From Actinokineospora alba (GTDB taxonomy: Bacteria; Actinomycetota; Actinomycetes; Mycobacteriales; Pseudonocardiaceae), in NCBI RefSeq assembly GCF_004362515.1, contig NZ_SNXU01000001.1, positions 5,270,001 to 5,334,000 on the forward strand: DNA of 64,000 nucleotides, given 5' to 3'. Both the position numbers and the translations under genes were made by a program. The notes under the pieces were generated by a model that saw only the letters and a program-made list of their open reading frames with translations, had not been told where the DNA came from and did no database searches. The number at the start of each line of letters is the position of its first letter. Position 1 is the stretch's first letter. This document shows positions 1-9,348 of this stretch, piece by piece.

Positions 1-3000
1 TCGAGGGTGATCACCATCGGGCCTGGTGAGACCGGGCGCGCCGACTTCGTTTTGGCGGCGGTGCCGCGCTCGACCCTGCACGGAACCGTTCGGGACGGGT
101 CGGGGCACGGTTGGCCGCTCTACGCGCGGCTCGACATCACGGGCTACCCGGGCGGGCCGGTGTTCACCGACCCGGTCACCGGCGCCTACGCCGTCGAACT
201 CGCCCACGGCGTGGACTACGGGATCACCGTCACCTCGCTGATCGACGGCTACCTCACCGCGTCCCGGCCGCTGGCCCTGCCCGCCGACGAGGCCGTGCAG
301 GACTTCGCGCTGAGCGCGGTGGCGTCCTGCGCGACCCCGGGATACTCCTTCGGCGTCCAAGGCCTCTACGAGTCGTTCGACTCGACGACCGCGCCCGCCG
401 GCTGGCAGGTGGTCGACAACCTCGGCAGTGGGCAGGAGTGGGAGTTCGAGGACTTCGCGTTCCGGCAGAACCGGACCGGCGGCGACGGCGGTTTCGCCAT
501 CGTCGACAGCGACCTCGGCGGCGGGCAGCAGGACACCGAACTGATCACCCCCACCGTCGACCTCACCGCCGTGGGCACTCCGTTCATCCAGTTCGACCAG
601 GACCTGCGCGCGTTCGCCGACGAGATCTTCGACGTGGACCTGAGCACCGACGACGGCGTCACCTGGACGACTGTGTGGCGCACCCTGGGGCAGTCCGGCG
701 ACGGGTCGCTGCGCGGGCCGAGGCAGGACGTCATCCCGATCCCGGCGGCCGCGGGCCAGGCCGCGGTCAAGGTGCGCTTCCACTACTACGAAGCCGATTT
801 CGCCTGGTGGTGGCAGGTCGACAACGTCCTGGTCGGCCAGTCCGGGTGCGTGCCGATCCCCGGCGGCATGGTCGTCGGCAACGCCACCGACGGCCGCACC
901 GGCGCGCCGGTGAACGACGCCGTGATCACCGGGCCGACGGAGCTGCGGGCGACCACGGTGCCCACCCCGGGCGACGACGCCGTGCCCGACGGCTTCTACG
1001 CGCTGTTCGCGCCCGGCTCTGGCACCCAGTCGTTCACCGCGACGAAGAAGCTCTACGGCGCGACCACGCTCGCCGCCGAGGTCGCACCCGATGACGTTGT
1101 GCGGCTGGACTTCCCGCTGCGCGCCGGGCACCTGAGCGTCGGGCCGCCCGTGGAGCGCACGGTCGCGATGGGGGAGCGGGTCGAGACCACCCTCACCGTC
1201 GCCAACGACGGCACCGCCGACGCCCGCGTCGAACTGACCCCGCGCGCCGGTGGCGTGCGGATCGCCGCCACCGGGGCGGCACCCCGGCGCGTGCCCGCGG
1301 CGGTGACGCCCGGCAGGCTCGTCGACACTGCCGCGCCCGCCGCCGCGGCGGCACCCGAGGACGCGCCGTGGGAGGACATCGCCGACCACCCGGTCCGGGT
1401 CGCCGACAACGCCGCGGCCACCTTCGACGGCGAGGTCTACTCCGTCGGCGGCTTCAGCCCCGGCATCGGCGGCCTCGACCACCTCTACATCCACGACCCG
1501 GTGGCGAACACGTGGCGCCGGGGCGCGGACACCGACGAGATCCGGGACAAGCCCGCGGCCGCGTTCCTCGGCGGGAAGCTGCACGTCGTCGGCGGGTTCG
1601 ACGACTTCGGTGTCGGCCGCGGGGCCAAGCGGACCATGGAGGTCTACGACCCGGCGACGGACCGCTGGACGGCGGGACCGGACGCGCCGTACGGGTCGGC
1701 GGGCGCGGGGTCGGCGGTGCTCGATGGGAAGCTCTACCTCGTCGGCGGCTGCAGCGGCGACTCCTGCCACAGCCAGACGGAGACCGCCCGGTTCGACCCC
1801 GTGGCGGGGGCGTGGGAGTCGCTGAGCCCCTACCCGCTGGAAATCGCGTGGACCTCGTGCGCGGGTGACGACCGGCGGAACCGGGTGTACTGCGCGGGCG
1901 GGATCGACTTCGACGGCACCACCTCGGCCTACGCCTACGATCCGGAGTCCGACCAGTGGACGCCGATCGCGTCGCTGCCGATCCCGCTGTGGGGCTCGGC
2001 GTACGCGGCGGCGAACGGGCAGCTGGCCATCTCCGGCGGCGTCACCGGGAACGACCTCACCAACGAGGGATTCGTCTACGACCCGTTCGCCGACGCCTGG
2101 GACCCGTTGCCGCCGTCGAACAACACCACCTACCGAGGTGCGGGGGCCTGCGGGCTCTACCGGATCGGTGGCATCCCCGCCGGGGCGCCCACGGCGGCCA
2201 GTGAGGTGCTCCGTGGGTACGGGCACTGCGAGTCCGGCGCGGTGCCGTGGTTGTCGATGGCGCCGAGCACCATGACCGTGCCCGCGGGCGCGAGTGTGGA
2301 GGTCACCGTCACGCTGGACGCGGCCCAGGTCGACCAGCCCGGCACGCACACCGCGGCGATCGTGGTCAGCGACGACACCCCGTACACGGTGAGCCCGGTT
2401 CCGGTCGCGCTGACCGTCACCCCGCCCGCGTCGTGGGGCAAGCTCACCGGCACCGTGACCGGCCTTGGTCGCTGCGACACCGGTGTGACCGCCCTACGAG
2501 AGTCCACAGTGGACATAGACGGGGTGGTGACGGACTTCTCCCTGGAGGCGAACGGTTCCTACGCCGTCTGGATGGACCAGGCCAACGGCCCGGTCACCGT
2601 GACGGTGTCGGCGAACGGGCACGTCCGCCAGGTGCGCGCGGGGGTGCCGATCAGCGCCGGTGGTGTGACCGTCGAGGACTTCGCGCTGCGGCTCGACCAA
2701 GGCTGCGCGTCGGTCGCCCCCGGCCAGGTGGCCATCGAGGTCGACCAGGACGCGACCGCCACCGCCGACGTGGCGCTGCGCAACGCCGGCGGCGGGGCCT
2801 ACGGCTTCACCATCGCCGAGACGCCGTTCGTGTTCGAGCCGGTCAGCGGCCCCGGCCCGAACACCATCACGGGCTCCGGCTGGTTCGGCGGCGCGAGCCT
2901 GCCCGGCGGCGGACTGCACTACGGGCACGCGCAATGCGACGGCGACGTCGGCCGGTTCTACGTCTTCGGCGGCGTCGACATCCGCAAGGCCGCACGGGAC

Positions 3001-4752
3001 ACCGCGTGGCGCTACAACGTCGCCACCAACACCTGGACCGAACTCGCCGCGATCCCGCAGGCCCTGGAAAGCCCGACCGCGGTGTGCGAACTCGGGCAGA
3101 TCCACCTGCTCGGCGGCAGCGGCACCACCGCGCACTACGTCTACGACATCGCCGCCGACGTGTGGTCGCCCGCCGCGCCGCTGCCCCGCCCGGTCCGCGG
3201 CGCGGCGAGCGCGGTGTGGAACGGCAAGATCCACCTCGTCGGCGGCGACGCCGACCTCGCCGCGGGCGGCACGACCGGCCAGGTCGACGTCTACGACCTC
3301 ACCACCGACACCTGGACCGGCGTCGGCGCGCCCATGCCGGTCCCCGCGGTCGCGGCGGGCGCGCGGCAGGCGGGCCGGTTCCTCTATGTGGTCGGCGGTT
3401 GGGACGACGCGTCCCCGGCCACGAACGTCACCGCCGCCCAGCGGCTCGACCTGGCGACCGGCGCGTGGACGACCGGGCCCGCGCTCGCCGCCGCCCCAGC
3501 GGACTTCGCGCTCGCCGCCACCGACAAGGCGATCTACGCCATCGGCGGCGACCAGCCCGGCGGCGGGTTCAGCGACGGCAGCGACACCATGTTCCGCCTC
3601 GACACCACCGCCTGGCCCGCGGGTGGGTGGACGCCGGACGACCGGCTGCCGCTGCGCATGTCCGGCAACAGCGCCGGATTCTGCACCCTCGGGTTCCTCG
3701 GCGGGGAGATCTGGAGCGTCAGCGGCGTCGACCAGTTCCGCACCACCGGGGGCGAGGCGTACCTGCACGACGTCGGCACCGAGCGCTGCGCCACCATGCG
3801 CGCCGACGTCCCGTGGCTGTCGGTCGCGCCCGCCACCGGGACCGTCGCCCCCGACGCCACGGTGCCGGTCCGGGTGACGGTGAACGCGACCGGCCTGCTG
3901 CCCGGCGAGCACGGCGCGACCCTGCTGATCAGCACCACCGACTCGGGAGCGCCGGAACTGCGGCTGCCGATCCGGGTCACCGTGCGCGCGGCGGCACCCG
4001 TGCACCTGTTGTCCCTGGCGGGATCCGGCGTCGCGCGCGGTGTCGGGTACGCCGACGAGGACGTCCTCGGCATCACCGCGGCAGGCAAGGTCGTCCCGTA
4101 CTTCGACGGCAGCGACGTCGGACTGGGCCCGCTCACAGTGGACGCGTTCGCCAAGCTGCCCGACGGCTCCCTGGTGCTGTCGTTCGCCAAACCCGGCTCC
4201 GTGCAAGGCATCGCGGGCAAGGTCGACGACTCCGACCTGGTGCGGTTCGTCCCGACCAGCCTCGGCGCCACGACGGCGGGCACGTTCGAGCTGTGGCTCG
4301 ACGGCAGCGACGTCGGCCTGAGCACCGACGGCGAGGACCTCGACGCGGTCGACGTCCTCCCGGACGGGCGGGTGGTGCTCTCCACCGAGGGAATCGCCAA
4401 CGTCACGGGCGTGACCAGCGGCGACCACGACCTCACCGTGTTCACCCCCACCACCCTGGGCGCCACCACCGCGGGCACCTTCGCCCTGCACCTCGACGGC
4501 CGCGACATCGGCCTCACCACCACCGACGAAGGCATCGACGCCGCCGCTGTGCGCGCCGACGGGCTGATCGCCCTGAGCACTCTCGGCCCGCTCGCCGTGC
4601 CCGGCCTGTCCGCGGCCGACGACGACGTCGTCGGCTTCGTCCCCACCCGACTCGGCCCGGACACCCGGGGAACCTTCGACCCGACACCACTGCTCGACGG
4701 CACCGCCTTCGGGCTCGACGCGACCGACGTCACCGCCTTCGACTTCGCCTGA
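1..4752 (+). CDS. Giant secreted Kelch-repeat / immunoglobulin-like exoprotein, 5' end outside window
   Basis: The frame is open to the left edge, so the N-terminus, signal peptide and any catalytic domain are missing; the GTG at base 7 is only the first possible start inside the window. Visible order: a carboxypeptidase-regulatory-like beta domain (residues ~15-105), a MAM/choice-of-anchor-J-like domain (~120-280), a second regulatory-like domain, a Kelch propeller with repeated VGG and YDP/W motifs (~460-740), a BACON-like beta sandwich starting PWLS, a second Kelch propeller (~960-1260), another sandwich starting PWLS, and a C-terminal set of about four ~66-residue repeats containing LDGSDVGL-like motifs. 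Such tails occur on secreted subtilisin-like proteases of actinomycetes, so the missing part may be a peptidase; that is inference. Probably cell-surface or extracellular binding. Confidence 0.85.
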   Translation, partial: SRVITIGPGETGRADFVLAAVPRSTLHGTVRDGSGHGWPLYARLDITGYPGGPVFTDPVTGAYAVELAHGVDYGITVTSLIDGYLTASRPLALPADEAVQDFALSAVASCATPGYSFGVQGLYESFDSTTAPAGWQVVDNLGSGQEWEFEDFAFRQNRTGGDGGFAIVDSDLGGGQQDTELITPTVDLTAVGTPFIQFDQDLRAFADEIFDVDLSTDDGVTWTTVWRTLGQSGDGSLRGPRQDVIPIPAAAGQAAVKVRFHYYEADFAWWWQVDNVLVGQSGCVPIPGGMVVGNATDGRTGAPVNDAVITGPTELRATTVPTPGDDAVPDGFYALFAPGSGTQSFTATKKLYGATTLAAEVAPDDVVRLDFPLRAGHLSVGPPVERTVAMGERVETTLTVANDGTADARVELTPRAGGVRIAATGAAPRRVPAAVTPGRLVDTAAPAAAAAPEDAPWEDIADHPVRVADNAAATFDGEVYSVGGFSPGIGGLDHLYIHDPVANTWRRGADTDEIRDKPAAAFLGGKLHVVGGFDDFGVGRGAKRTMEVYDPATDRWTAGPDAPYGSAGAGSAVLDGKLYLVGGCSGDSCHSQTETARFDPVAGAWESLSPYPLEIAWTSCAGDDRRNRVYCAGGIDFDGTTSAYAYDPESDQWTPIASLPIPLWGSAYAAANGQLAISGGVTGNDLTNEGFVYDPFADAWDPLPPSNNTTYRGAGACGLYRIGGIPAGAPTAASEVLRGYGHCESGAVPWLSMAPSTMTVPAGASVEVTVTLDAAQVDQPGTHTAAIVVSDDTPYTVSPVPVALTVTPPASWGKLTGTVTGLGRCDTGVTALRESTVDIDGVVTDFSLEANGSYAVWMDQANGPVTVTVSANGHVRQVRAGVPISAGGVTVEDFALRLDQGCASVAPGQVAIEVDQDATATADVALRNAGGGAYGFTIAETPFVFEPVSGPGPNTITGSGWFGGASLPGGGLHYGHAQCDGDVGRFYVFGGVDIRKAARDTAWRYNVATNTWTELAAIPQALESPTAVCELGQIHLLGGSGTTAHYVYDIAADVWSPAAPLPRPVRGAASAVWNGKIHLVGGDADLAAGGTTGQVDVYDLTTDTWTGVGAPMPVPAVAAGARQAGRFLYVVGGWDDASPATNVTAAQRLDLATGAWTTGPALAAAPADFALAATDKAIYAIGGDQPGGGFSDGSDTMFRLDTTAWPAGGWTPDDRLPLRMSGNSAGFCTLGFLGGEIWSVSGVDQFRTTGGEAYLHDVGTERCATMRADVPWLSVAPATGTVAPDATVPVRVTVNATGLLPGEHGATLLISTTDSGAPELRLPIRVTVRAAAPVHLLSLAGSGVARGVGYADEDVLGITAAGKVVPYFDGSDVGLGPLTVDAFAKLPDGSLVLSFAKPGSVQGIAGKVDDSDLVRFVPTSLGATTAGTFELWLDGSDVGLSTDGEDLDAVDVLPDGRVVLSTEGIANVTGVTSGDHDLTVFTPTTLGATTAGTFALHLDGRDIGLTTTDEGIDAAAVRADGLIALSTLGPLAVPGLSAADDDVVGFVPTRLGPDTRGTFDPTPLLDGTAFGLDATDVTAFDFA

Positions 4753-4827
4753 CCCGGACCGCCGGGGAATCGGGGCGGTTTCCGGATCGCGTTTGTCGGG
4801 CACCCGTGGGGTGGAACGGAGGCCCCC

Positions 4828-4974
4828 ATGTCTGAGCTGCGAGAGCCCACACCACCGCTACCCGACCCGATCGCACCCGACCCCGAGCCAAGCCCACTGC
4901 CACCGGAGCCCGACCCCGTGCCGCCGATCCCGGGGCCCGGCCCGACAGTTCCCCCCGTGCCCGGCCCACTATGA
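4828..4974 (+). CDS. Small proline-rich peptide (48 aa), hypothetical
   Basis: The ATG is preceded by a perfect GGAGG (4818-4822) at 5-nt spacing. The product is almost only Pro, Asp, Glu, Gly and Leu in PxPDP and PPEPDP runs, without signal peptide or membrane segment. It starts 75 bp after the exoprotein gene and runs the same way, so the two could be cotranscribed. Low sequence complexity means its reading could be compositional chance, but the ribosome-binding site is much better than expected for a spurious frame. No function is recognised. Confidence 0.45.
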   Translation: MSELREPTPPLPDPIAPDPEPSPLPPEPDPVPPIPGPGPTVPPVPGPL

Positions 4975-5086
4975 CCTGCTCCCCGCGGGTGGTTGGGGGG
5001 TAGGTGGGGCGGCCAACTCGGCGGCGGGTTCGATCTGGCCGGGACGCTGACCGGCGAGGAACGTCGCGGGGTAGGAGAGTGGAGGA

Positions 5087-5860
5087 GTGCGGAAGGAACT
5101 CTCCTTGACCACCGTCGAAGCGCCGCCTGCCCGGGACCGGCGCTCCGGTCTGCTGATGCTCGCCGTGTTCGCCGCCGCGCAAGTGGTGTGGGTGGTGTCG
5201 GCGGTGTTGGTGTTGGTGCCGTTCTCGGTCGGCGACGGGCCGCTGCCGCTGCCCGCCCTGGTGGCCCTGCTGGTCGTGCCCACGGCGTTGGCCGCGGTGG
5301 CGGCGGTAGTAGGCACCGCGCTCCTCGGCAGTGGGCCGCGACCGGGGCGTGTCCCACGCGAACTGGCCTTTCGGTGGAGTCCGCGCGACGTCGGGCTGGG
5401 AGTCGCGATCGGGGCCGGTGGGCTGGTCGTCACCATTCCCGCGGCGGCGGCGTGGTCGGCATGGGTCGGCGCGGACGAGGCGAACTCCGCGGTAGGTGAG
5501 GCTTTCGACGGCCGGACGCTGGCCCCGGCGACCGCGGTGGCGGTGTTCCTGGTCGTCTGGCTGCTCGCCCCGCTCGGCGAGGAGATACTTTTCCGCGGCG
5601 TGCTCTGGCGCGCGTTGGAGCACTGGCGGTGGAACCGGTGGGTGATCTTCGCGGTCACCAGCGCGGTGTTCTCCATCGCCCACATGGAATTGCTGCGCAC
5701 ACCGCTGCTGCTGGTCATCTCCATCCCGGTGGGCCTGGCCCGGATGTTCACCGGCAACCTGCTCACCAGCGTCATCGCGCACCAGACGAACAACTTCCTG
5801 CCCGCGCTCGCCCTGCTCCTGATCACGACCGGCGCCCTGCCGGTGAACCCCGGTGGATGA
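5087..5860 (+). CDS. CPBP-family intramembrane metalloprotease (CAAX protease-like)
   Basis: A polytopic membrane protein of about 257 residues with 6-7 hydrophobic segments. It carries the CPBP/Abi signature: motif 1 with the paired glutamates and arginine in EEILFRG (~residue 164), a later FxxxH-type motif in FSIAHME (~198), and a third His near IAHQTNN (~230). The family cleaves within membranes or processes prenylated-type C-termini; in bacteria most members are uncharacterised. GTG at 5087 has AGGAG nine bases upstream; an in-frame TTG at 5105 after AAGGA (5093-5097) is an equally plausible start six residues shorter. The lipoprotein gene begins 19 bp downstream. Confidence 0.85.
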   Translation: MRKELSLTTVEAPPARDRRSGLLMLAVFAAAQVVWVVSAVLVLVPFSVGDGPLPLPALVALLVVPTALAAVAAVVGTALLGSGPRPGRVPRELAFRWSPRDVGLGVAIGAGGLVVTIPAAAAWSAWVGADEANSAVGEAFDGRTLAPATAVAVFLVVWLLAPLGEEILFRGVLWRALEHWRWNRWVIFAVTSAVFSIAHMELLRTPLLLVISIPVGLARMFTGNLLTSVIAHQTNNFLPALALLLITTGALPVNPGG

Positions 5861-5879
5861 CTCGCGTGGAGGTATGAGG

Positions 5880-6257
5880 ATGAGGTCGAAACCCTGGTGG
5901 CCCGTGGTGGCCGCGTCGGTGACGCTGGTCGTGGCCTGCGGCGCAACCCCGCGAAACGAGCCACCCATCTCAGCCCCGTCAGCCAGCTCAGCCACGACCT
6001 CGACAACCACGGCGACCCCGGAGCCCTCGGAGCCCTCGGAGCCCTTGATGACACTGCGGGGCGTCGTGCAGGAGGGGGTGGAAGCGGGGTGCCGGGTGTT
6101 GGCTACCGACAGCGGGCAGTACCTGCTGCTCGCCGGTGAGGGCGTGACCGTGCCGATGGGCGTCGAGGTGATCGTCGAGGGCAGGCTCGCCAAGGACCTG
6201 GTGAGCTACTGCCAGCAGGGCATTCCCTTCGCGGTGAGCAAGGTCGAACCCGCGTGA
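5880..6257 (+). CDS. Small secreted lipoprotein, unknown function
   Basis: The ATG at 5880 is chosen because GGAGG at 5868-5872 lies seven bases upstream; the frame extends to 5853, but those starts overlap the preceding gene and lack a site. The N-terminus is MRSKPWW followed by a hydrophobic stretch and the lipobox LVVAC, so the protein should be cleaved and lipidated at that Cys. A Ser/Thr/Pro/Glu-rich linker (~residues 20-50) leads to a ~70-residue globular domain with two Cys (EAGCRVL and SYCQQG) that may form a disulfide; its pattern suggests a small beta-barrel. Closely follows the CPBP protease gene, probably one transcript. Confidence 0.75.
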   Translation: MRSKPWWPVVAASVTLVVACGATPRNEPPISAPSASSATTSTTTATPEPSEPSEPLMTLRGVVQEGVEAGCRVLATDSGQYLLLAGEGVTVPMGVEVIVEGRLAKDLVSYCQQGIPFAVSKVEPA

Positions 6258-6281
6258 GAACGCCCGGAAGGCAGGTGGCCG

Positions 6282-6413
6282 TCAGCCCTGGGGGTCGTCG
6301 GCGCCCCCGAGTGCGTCGTCGACGCTGATCTCGCCGTCCGTGCGGACGTGGTCGTGGTGGGCTCCCGGCTCGTCTTCTCCCGGCTCCTGCGGGACTGTGC
6401 TCAGCTCGCTCAT
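6282..6413 (-). CDS. Small acidic protein (43 aa), hypothetical
   Basis: Reads MSELSTVPQEP and continues with Asp, Glu, His and Gly, ending ADDPQG. It fills the gap between the lipoprotein and the LAL regulator, divergent from the regulator. A weak ribosome-binding site (GGGTGA) sits just upstream of the ATG. Short acidic peptides of this kind are common, unclassified and often conserved in actinomycetes. No domain is recognisable; comparative conservation would decide whether it is real. Confidence 0.4.
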   Translation of the reverse strand: MSELSTVPQEPGEDEPGAHHDHVRTDGEISVDDALGGADDPQG

Positions 6414-6490
6414 GTCACCCAGTGTGCGCCGGTCTTGGCGTTGTCGCGTGCTGGTCCGTAGGTAGGATTCGGCGTCACCAGGGGGTGGGT

Positions 6491-9265
6491 ATGGCTGACG
6501 TCGCGGCGAGCGGGTGGGTCCCGGAACTCGTCGCGCTGCGCGAGGCCCCGCACAACCTCGCGGCCGAGCTGAGCAGCTTCGTCGGCCGGGAGCGGGAGCT
6601 GGCTGAGCTCACCGACGCGATCGCGGGCACCCGGATGCTGACCCTCACCGGGGCGGGCGGGTGCGGCAAGAGCCGGGTCGCCCACCGCGTCGGCCGCGCG
6701 CTGCTGCCCAGGTTTCCCGACGGGGTGTGGTGGGTCGGCCTGGCCACCCTGTCCGGCCGTGACGAGCTGGAGCAGGCCCTCGCCCACGTGATCGGGGTTC
6801 GCCCGGCGCCGGGGCGGCGGGCGCTCGACTCGGTGGCCGCGCACCTGGCCTCCCGCCGGGTGCTGCTGATCATGGACAACTGCGAGCATGTGCTGGACGA
6901 GGCGGCCCGGGTCGCCGAGACCCTGGTCGGCGACTGTCCCGGGGTCACGGTGCTGGCGACCAGCCGGGAACCCCTGCGCACCGACGGGGAGACCGATTGG
7001 CGGGTGCCCTCGCTGTCGCTGCCCACGGCGGCGCCCGCCGAGTCCGACGCGGTGCGGCTGTTCGTCGAGCGCGCCCGCCAGGTCCGACCGGGATTCCAAC
7101 TGGACGACGCCAACGCCGACGCCGTCGCGCGGATCTGCCGTGAACTCGACGGCATCCCGCTGGCGATCGAGTTGGCGGCGACCCGGCTGCGGATGCTGTC
7201 GGTCGATCAGCTGGCCGACGCGCTCGGCGAGCGGTTCCGGGTGCTCACCGACGGGACGCGGACCTCCCTGACCCAGCACCGCACCCTGCGCGCCTCGGTC
7301 GACTGGAGCCATGACCTGCTCAGCGACGCCGAGCGGACACTGCTGCGCAGGCTCGGCGTCTTCCGCGGCGGGTTCACCCTCGACGCCGCCACCCGGGTCT
7401 GCGCAGGAGACCGGATCCAGGCAGGTGCGGTCTTCGAACTGCTCGCCGCGCTGGTCGACAAGTCCCTGGTGCAGGCCGAGGACCACGGCCCCGTCGTGCG
7501 GTACCGGCTGCTGGAGACCATCCGGCAGTACGCGCTCGAGCGGTTGGCCGCCGCGGGGGAGACCGACCGCGTGCTCGACCGGCACCGCGACGCGTACCTG
7601 GCGCTCGCCGAGGACCTGGCGCCGAAGGTGAACAGCCCGCGTCAGCTGGAAGTGCTCGGCCTGCTCGACCCCGAGGCGGCCAACTTCGTCCAGGCGATCG
7701 ACCGGGCCGCGGCGGGCGAATCGGAGACGGCGCTGTGGCTGTGCGTGGCCTTGACCGGGTGGTGGCAGGGGCGGGGAAGGTTCGGTCAGGGTTTGGCGTG
7801 CCTGCGCACCGCACTGGCCGCGAGCGACCAGCCGTCGGTGCCCAGGGTGCGGGCGCTGTGGGGCCGCGCGTTCCTGCTCGCCCTGACCGGTGAGTTCGCC
7901 GACGCGCTCCCGGTCGCCCAGCAGGTCCTGACCGAAGCCGAACAACTCAGCGACCTGGAGACCGTGGGCCGGACCCGATGGCTGCTCGGGATGCTGGTGT
8001 TCTTCCCCGCCCCGGCGGACTGCCGCGAGCAGCTGGAGCGCTCACTGGAACTGGCCACCGCGCACGGGGACACCTACGGCGCGGCGGTGTGCGCCATGAG
8101 CATCGCCTACAGCTACCTGCACCAGAACGACCTGCGGCAGGCGGAACCGTGGTCGCGGCGGGCGATGCGGCAGGCCCAGGCGGTGGGGCAACTGGACCTC
8201 ATCGCCTGGTGCCACGGCGCGACGGCGTGGGCGCACCACGTCCGCGCCGAGTTCGACCTGTGCCGCCGCGAGGCCCTCGCGGCGATCCGCTGCGCGCGGT
8301 CCATCGGCGACATCATGTCGGAGATCAGCGCGACCTGCGCGATCTCCCAGGCCGATGTCGGCGGGGGACACCCGGAGCGCGCGCTGGAACGGCTGACGGC
8401 GGCCCGGCAGCGGGCACTGTCGCTCGGCGCGGGGTTCATCCTCCCCGCCGCGGTCGCCTGCACCGGCTGGGCCCACGCCGCCCAAGGTCGGCTCGACGAG
8501 GCCGCGGCGTGCCTTGAGGACCTGATCAGGGAGGGTGCGGGCGGGTACAGCTACGCGCTGGGCTTCGCCTGCGCCGGGTTGGCCGAGGTGTACCGGCTGC
8601 GCGGCGAGCGGGCCGACGAAGTCGGCGGGCGGGCACTGGAACTGGCCGTGTACAACGGTGACCGCCTCAGCATGGCCGCCACCCAGCTCACCCTGGGGCG
8701 GGTGGCGGGCGCTCGCGGCGAGTGGGCCCAGGCGCAGCGGACCCACCACGAGGCGCTGTCGGTGGTCGTGGCCGACGGCTACGCCGTGCTGCTGCCCTCC
8801 GCGCTGGAGGCGCTCGCCGAGGACGCCGCGGGCCTCGGCCGCCCACTCGACGCCACCCGAATCCTCGCCGCGGCGGCGAGTGCGCGGACCGCGCTCGGCG
8901 TTGTCGACTGGCTGCCCCGCCGCGAGCAGACGGCGGCGCTGTCCGATCGGCTGCGAACCGAACTCGGCGACGAACCCCACGCGGCCGCCACCACCGAAGG
9001 CGCCCGGCTGAGCGCGGACGAGGCCGTCGCCTTCGTCAGCCGGGCCCGCGGCGCCCGGAAACGGCCCGCCGACGGCTGGGAGAGCCTGACCCCGACGGAG
9101 CTGGACGTCGCCCGCCACGCCGCCGACGGGCTCACCAACCCGCAGATCGCCGAGCGGATGTTCATCACGCGGGGAACGGTGAAGAGCCACCTCGCCCACA
9201 TCTACGCCAAGCTCGGCCTACGCAACCGCGCCGAACTCGCCGCCGAGTTGGCCCGCCGAACCTAG
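6491..9265 (+). CDS. LuxR-family ATPase regulator (LAL type, NB-ARC-like ATPase + TPR + HTH)
   Basis: 924 residues. Near the N-terminus is SSFVGRERELAEL, then Walker A GAGGCGKSR (~residue 56) and Walker B LLIMDNCEHVLD (~126), a winged-helix/TPR-rich middle (~350-780), and a C-terminal LuxR/GerE helix-turn-helix (~860-923, LTPTELDVARHAADG ... TVKSHLAHIYAKLGL). The ATG at 6491 follows GGGGGTGGG; the frame opens earlier but without a good site. LALs act as large ATP-dependent transcription activators, often of neighbouring genes. The FAD monooxygenase starts 84 bp downstream with a palindrome in between, so that gene pair is the likely target. P-loop residues are intact. Confidence 0.92.
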   Translation: MADVAASGWVPELVALREAPHNLAAELSSFVGRERELAELTDAIAGTRMLTLTGAGGCGKSRVAHRVGRALLPRFPDGVWWVGLATLSGRDELEQALAHVIGVRPAPGRRALDSVAAHLASRRVLLIMDNCEHVLDEAARVAETLVGDCPGVTVLATSREPLRTDGETDWRVPSLSLPTAAPAESDAVRLFVERARQVRPGFQLDDANADAVARICRELDGIPLAIELAATRLRMLSVDQLADALGERFRVLTDGTRTSLTQHRTLRASVDWSHDLLSDAERTLLRRLGVFRGGFTLDAATRVCAGDRIQAGAVFELLAALVDKSLVQAEDHGPVVRYRLLETIRQYALERLAAAGETDRVLDRHRDAYLALAEDLAPKVNSPRQLEVLGLLDPEAANFVQAIDRAAAGESETALWLCVALTGWWQGRGRFGQGLACLRTALAASDQPSVPRVRALWGRAFLLALTGEFADALPVAQQVLTEAEQLSDLETVGRTRWLLGMLVFFPAPADCREQLERSLELATAHGDTYGAAVCAMSIAYSYLHQNDLRQAEPWSRRAMRQAQAVGQLDLIAWCHGATAWAHHVRAEFDLCRREALAAIRCARSIGDIMSEISATCAISQADVGGGHPERALERLTAARQRALSLGAGFILPAAVACTGWAHAAQGRLDEAAACLEDLIREGAGGYSYALGFACAGLAEVYRLRGERADEVGGRALELAVYNGDRLSMAATQLTLGRVAGARGEWAQAQRTHHEALSVVVADGYAVLLPSALEALAEDAAGLGRPLDATRILAAAASARTALGVVDWLPRREQTAALSDRLRTELGDEPHAAATTEGARLSADEAVAFVSRARGARKRPADGWESLTPTELDVARHAADGLTNPQIAERMFITRGTVKSHLAHIYAKLGLRNRAELAAELARRT

Positions 9266-9284
9266 GGGGCCGGCGTTCAACTCT

Positions 9285-9298
9285 CTGCCATGTGGCAG
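9285..9298. promoter_or_regulatory. Perfect 14-bp palindrome upstream of the monooxygenase
   Basis: CTGCCA-TG-TGGCAG is a perfect dyad located about 50 bp before the monooxygenase start and 20 bp after the LAL regulator stop. Its size and position fit an operator for the adjacent regulator, but there is no second copy in the window to support it. Confidence 0.35.
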
Positions 9299-9348
9299 AT
9301 GTTTCCGGGGCCGAGGGCGGGCACTGTTGATCTCCTGGAGGTGGGGAC

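Noticed and set aside
2247..4835. Long frames on both strands overlapping the Kelch exoprotein
   Set aside because: Arg/Ala-rich compositional shadows; the Kelch frame has coherent repeats and domains.
3534..5357. Minus-strand frame across the end of the exoprotein and the CPBP gene
   Set aside because: It crosses two well-supported genes of the opposite strand and has no recognisable domain.
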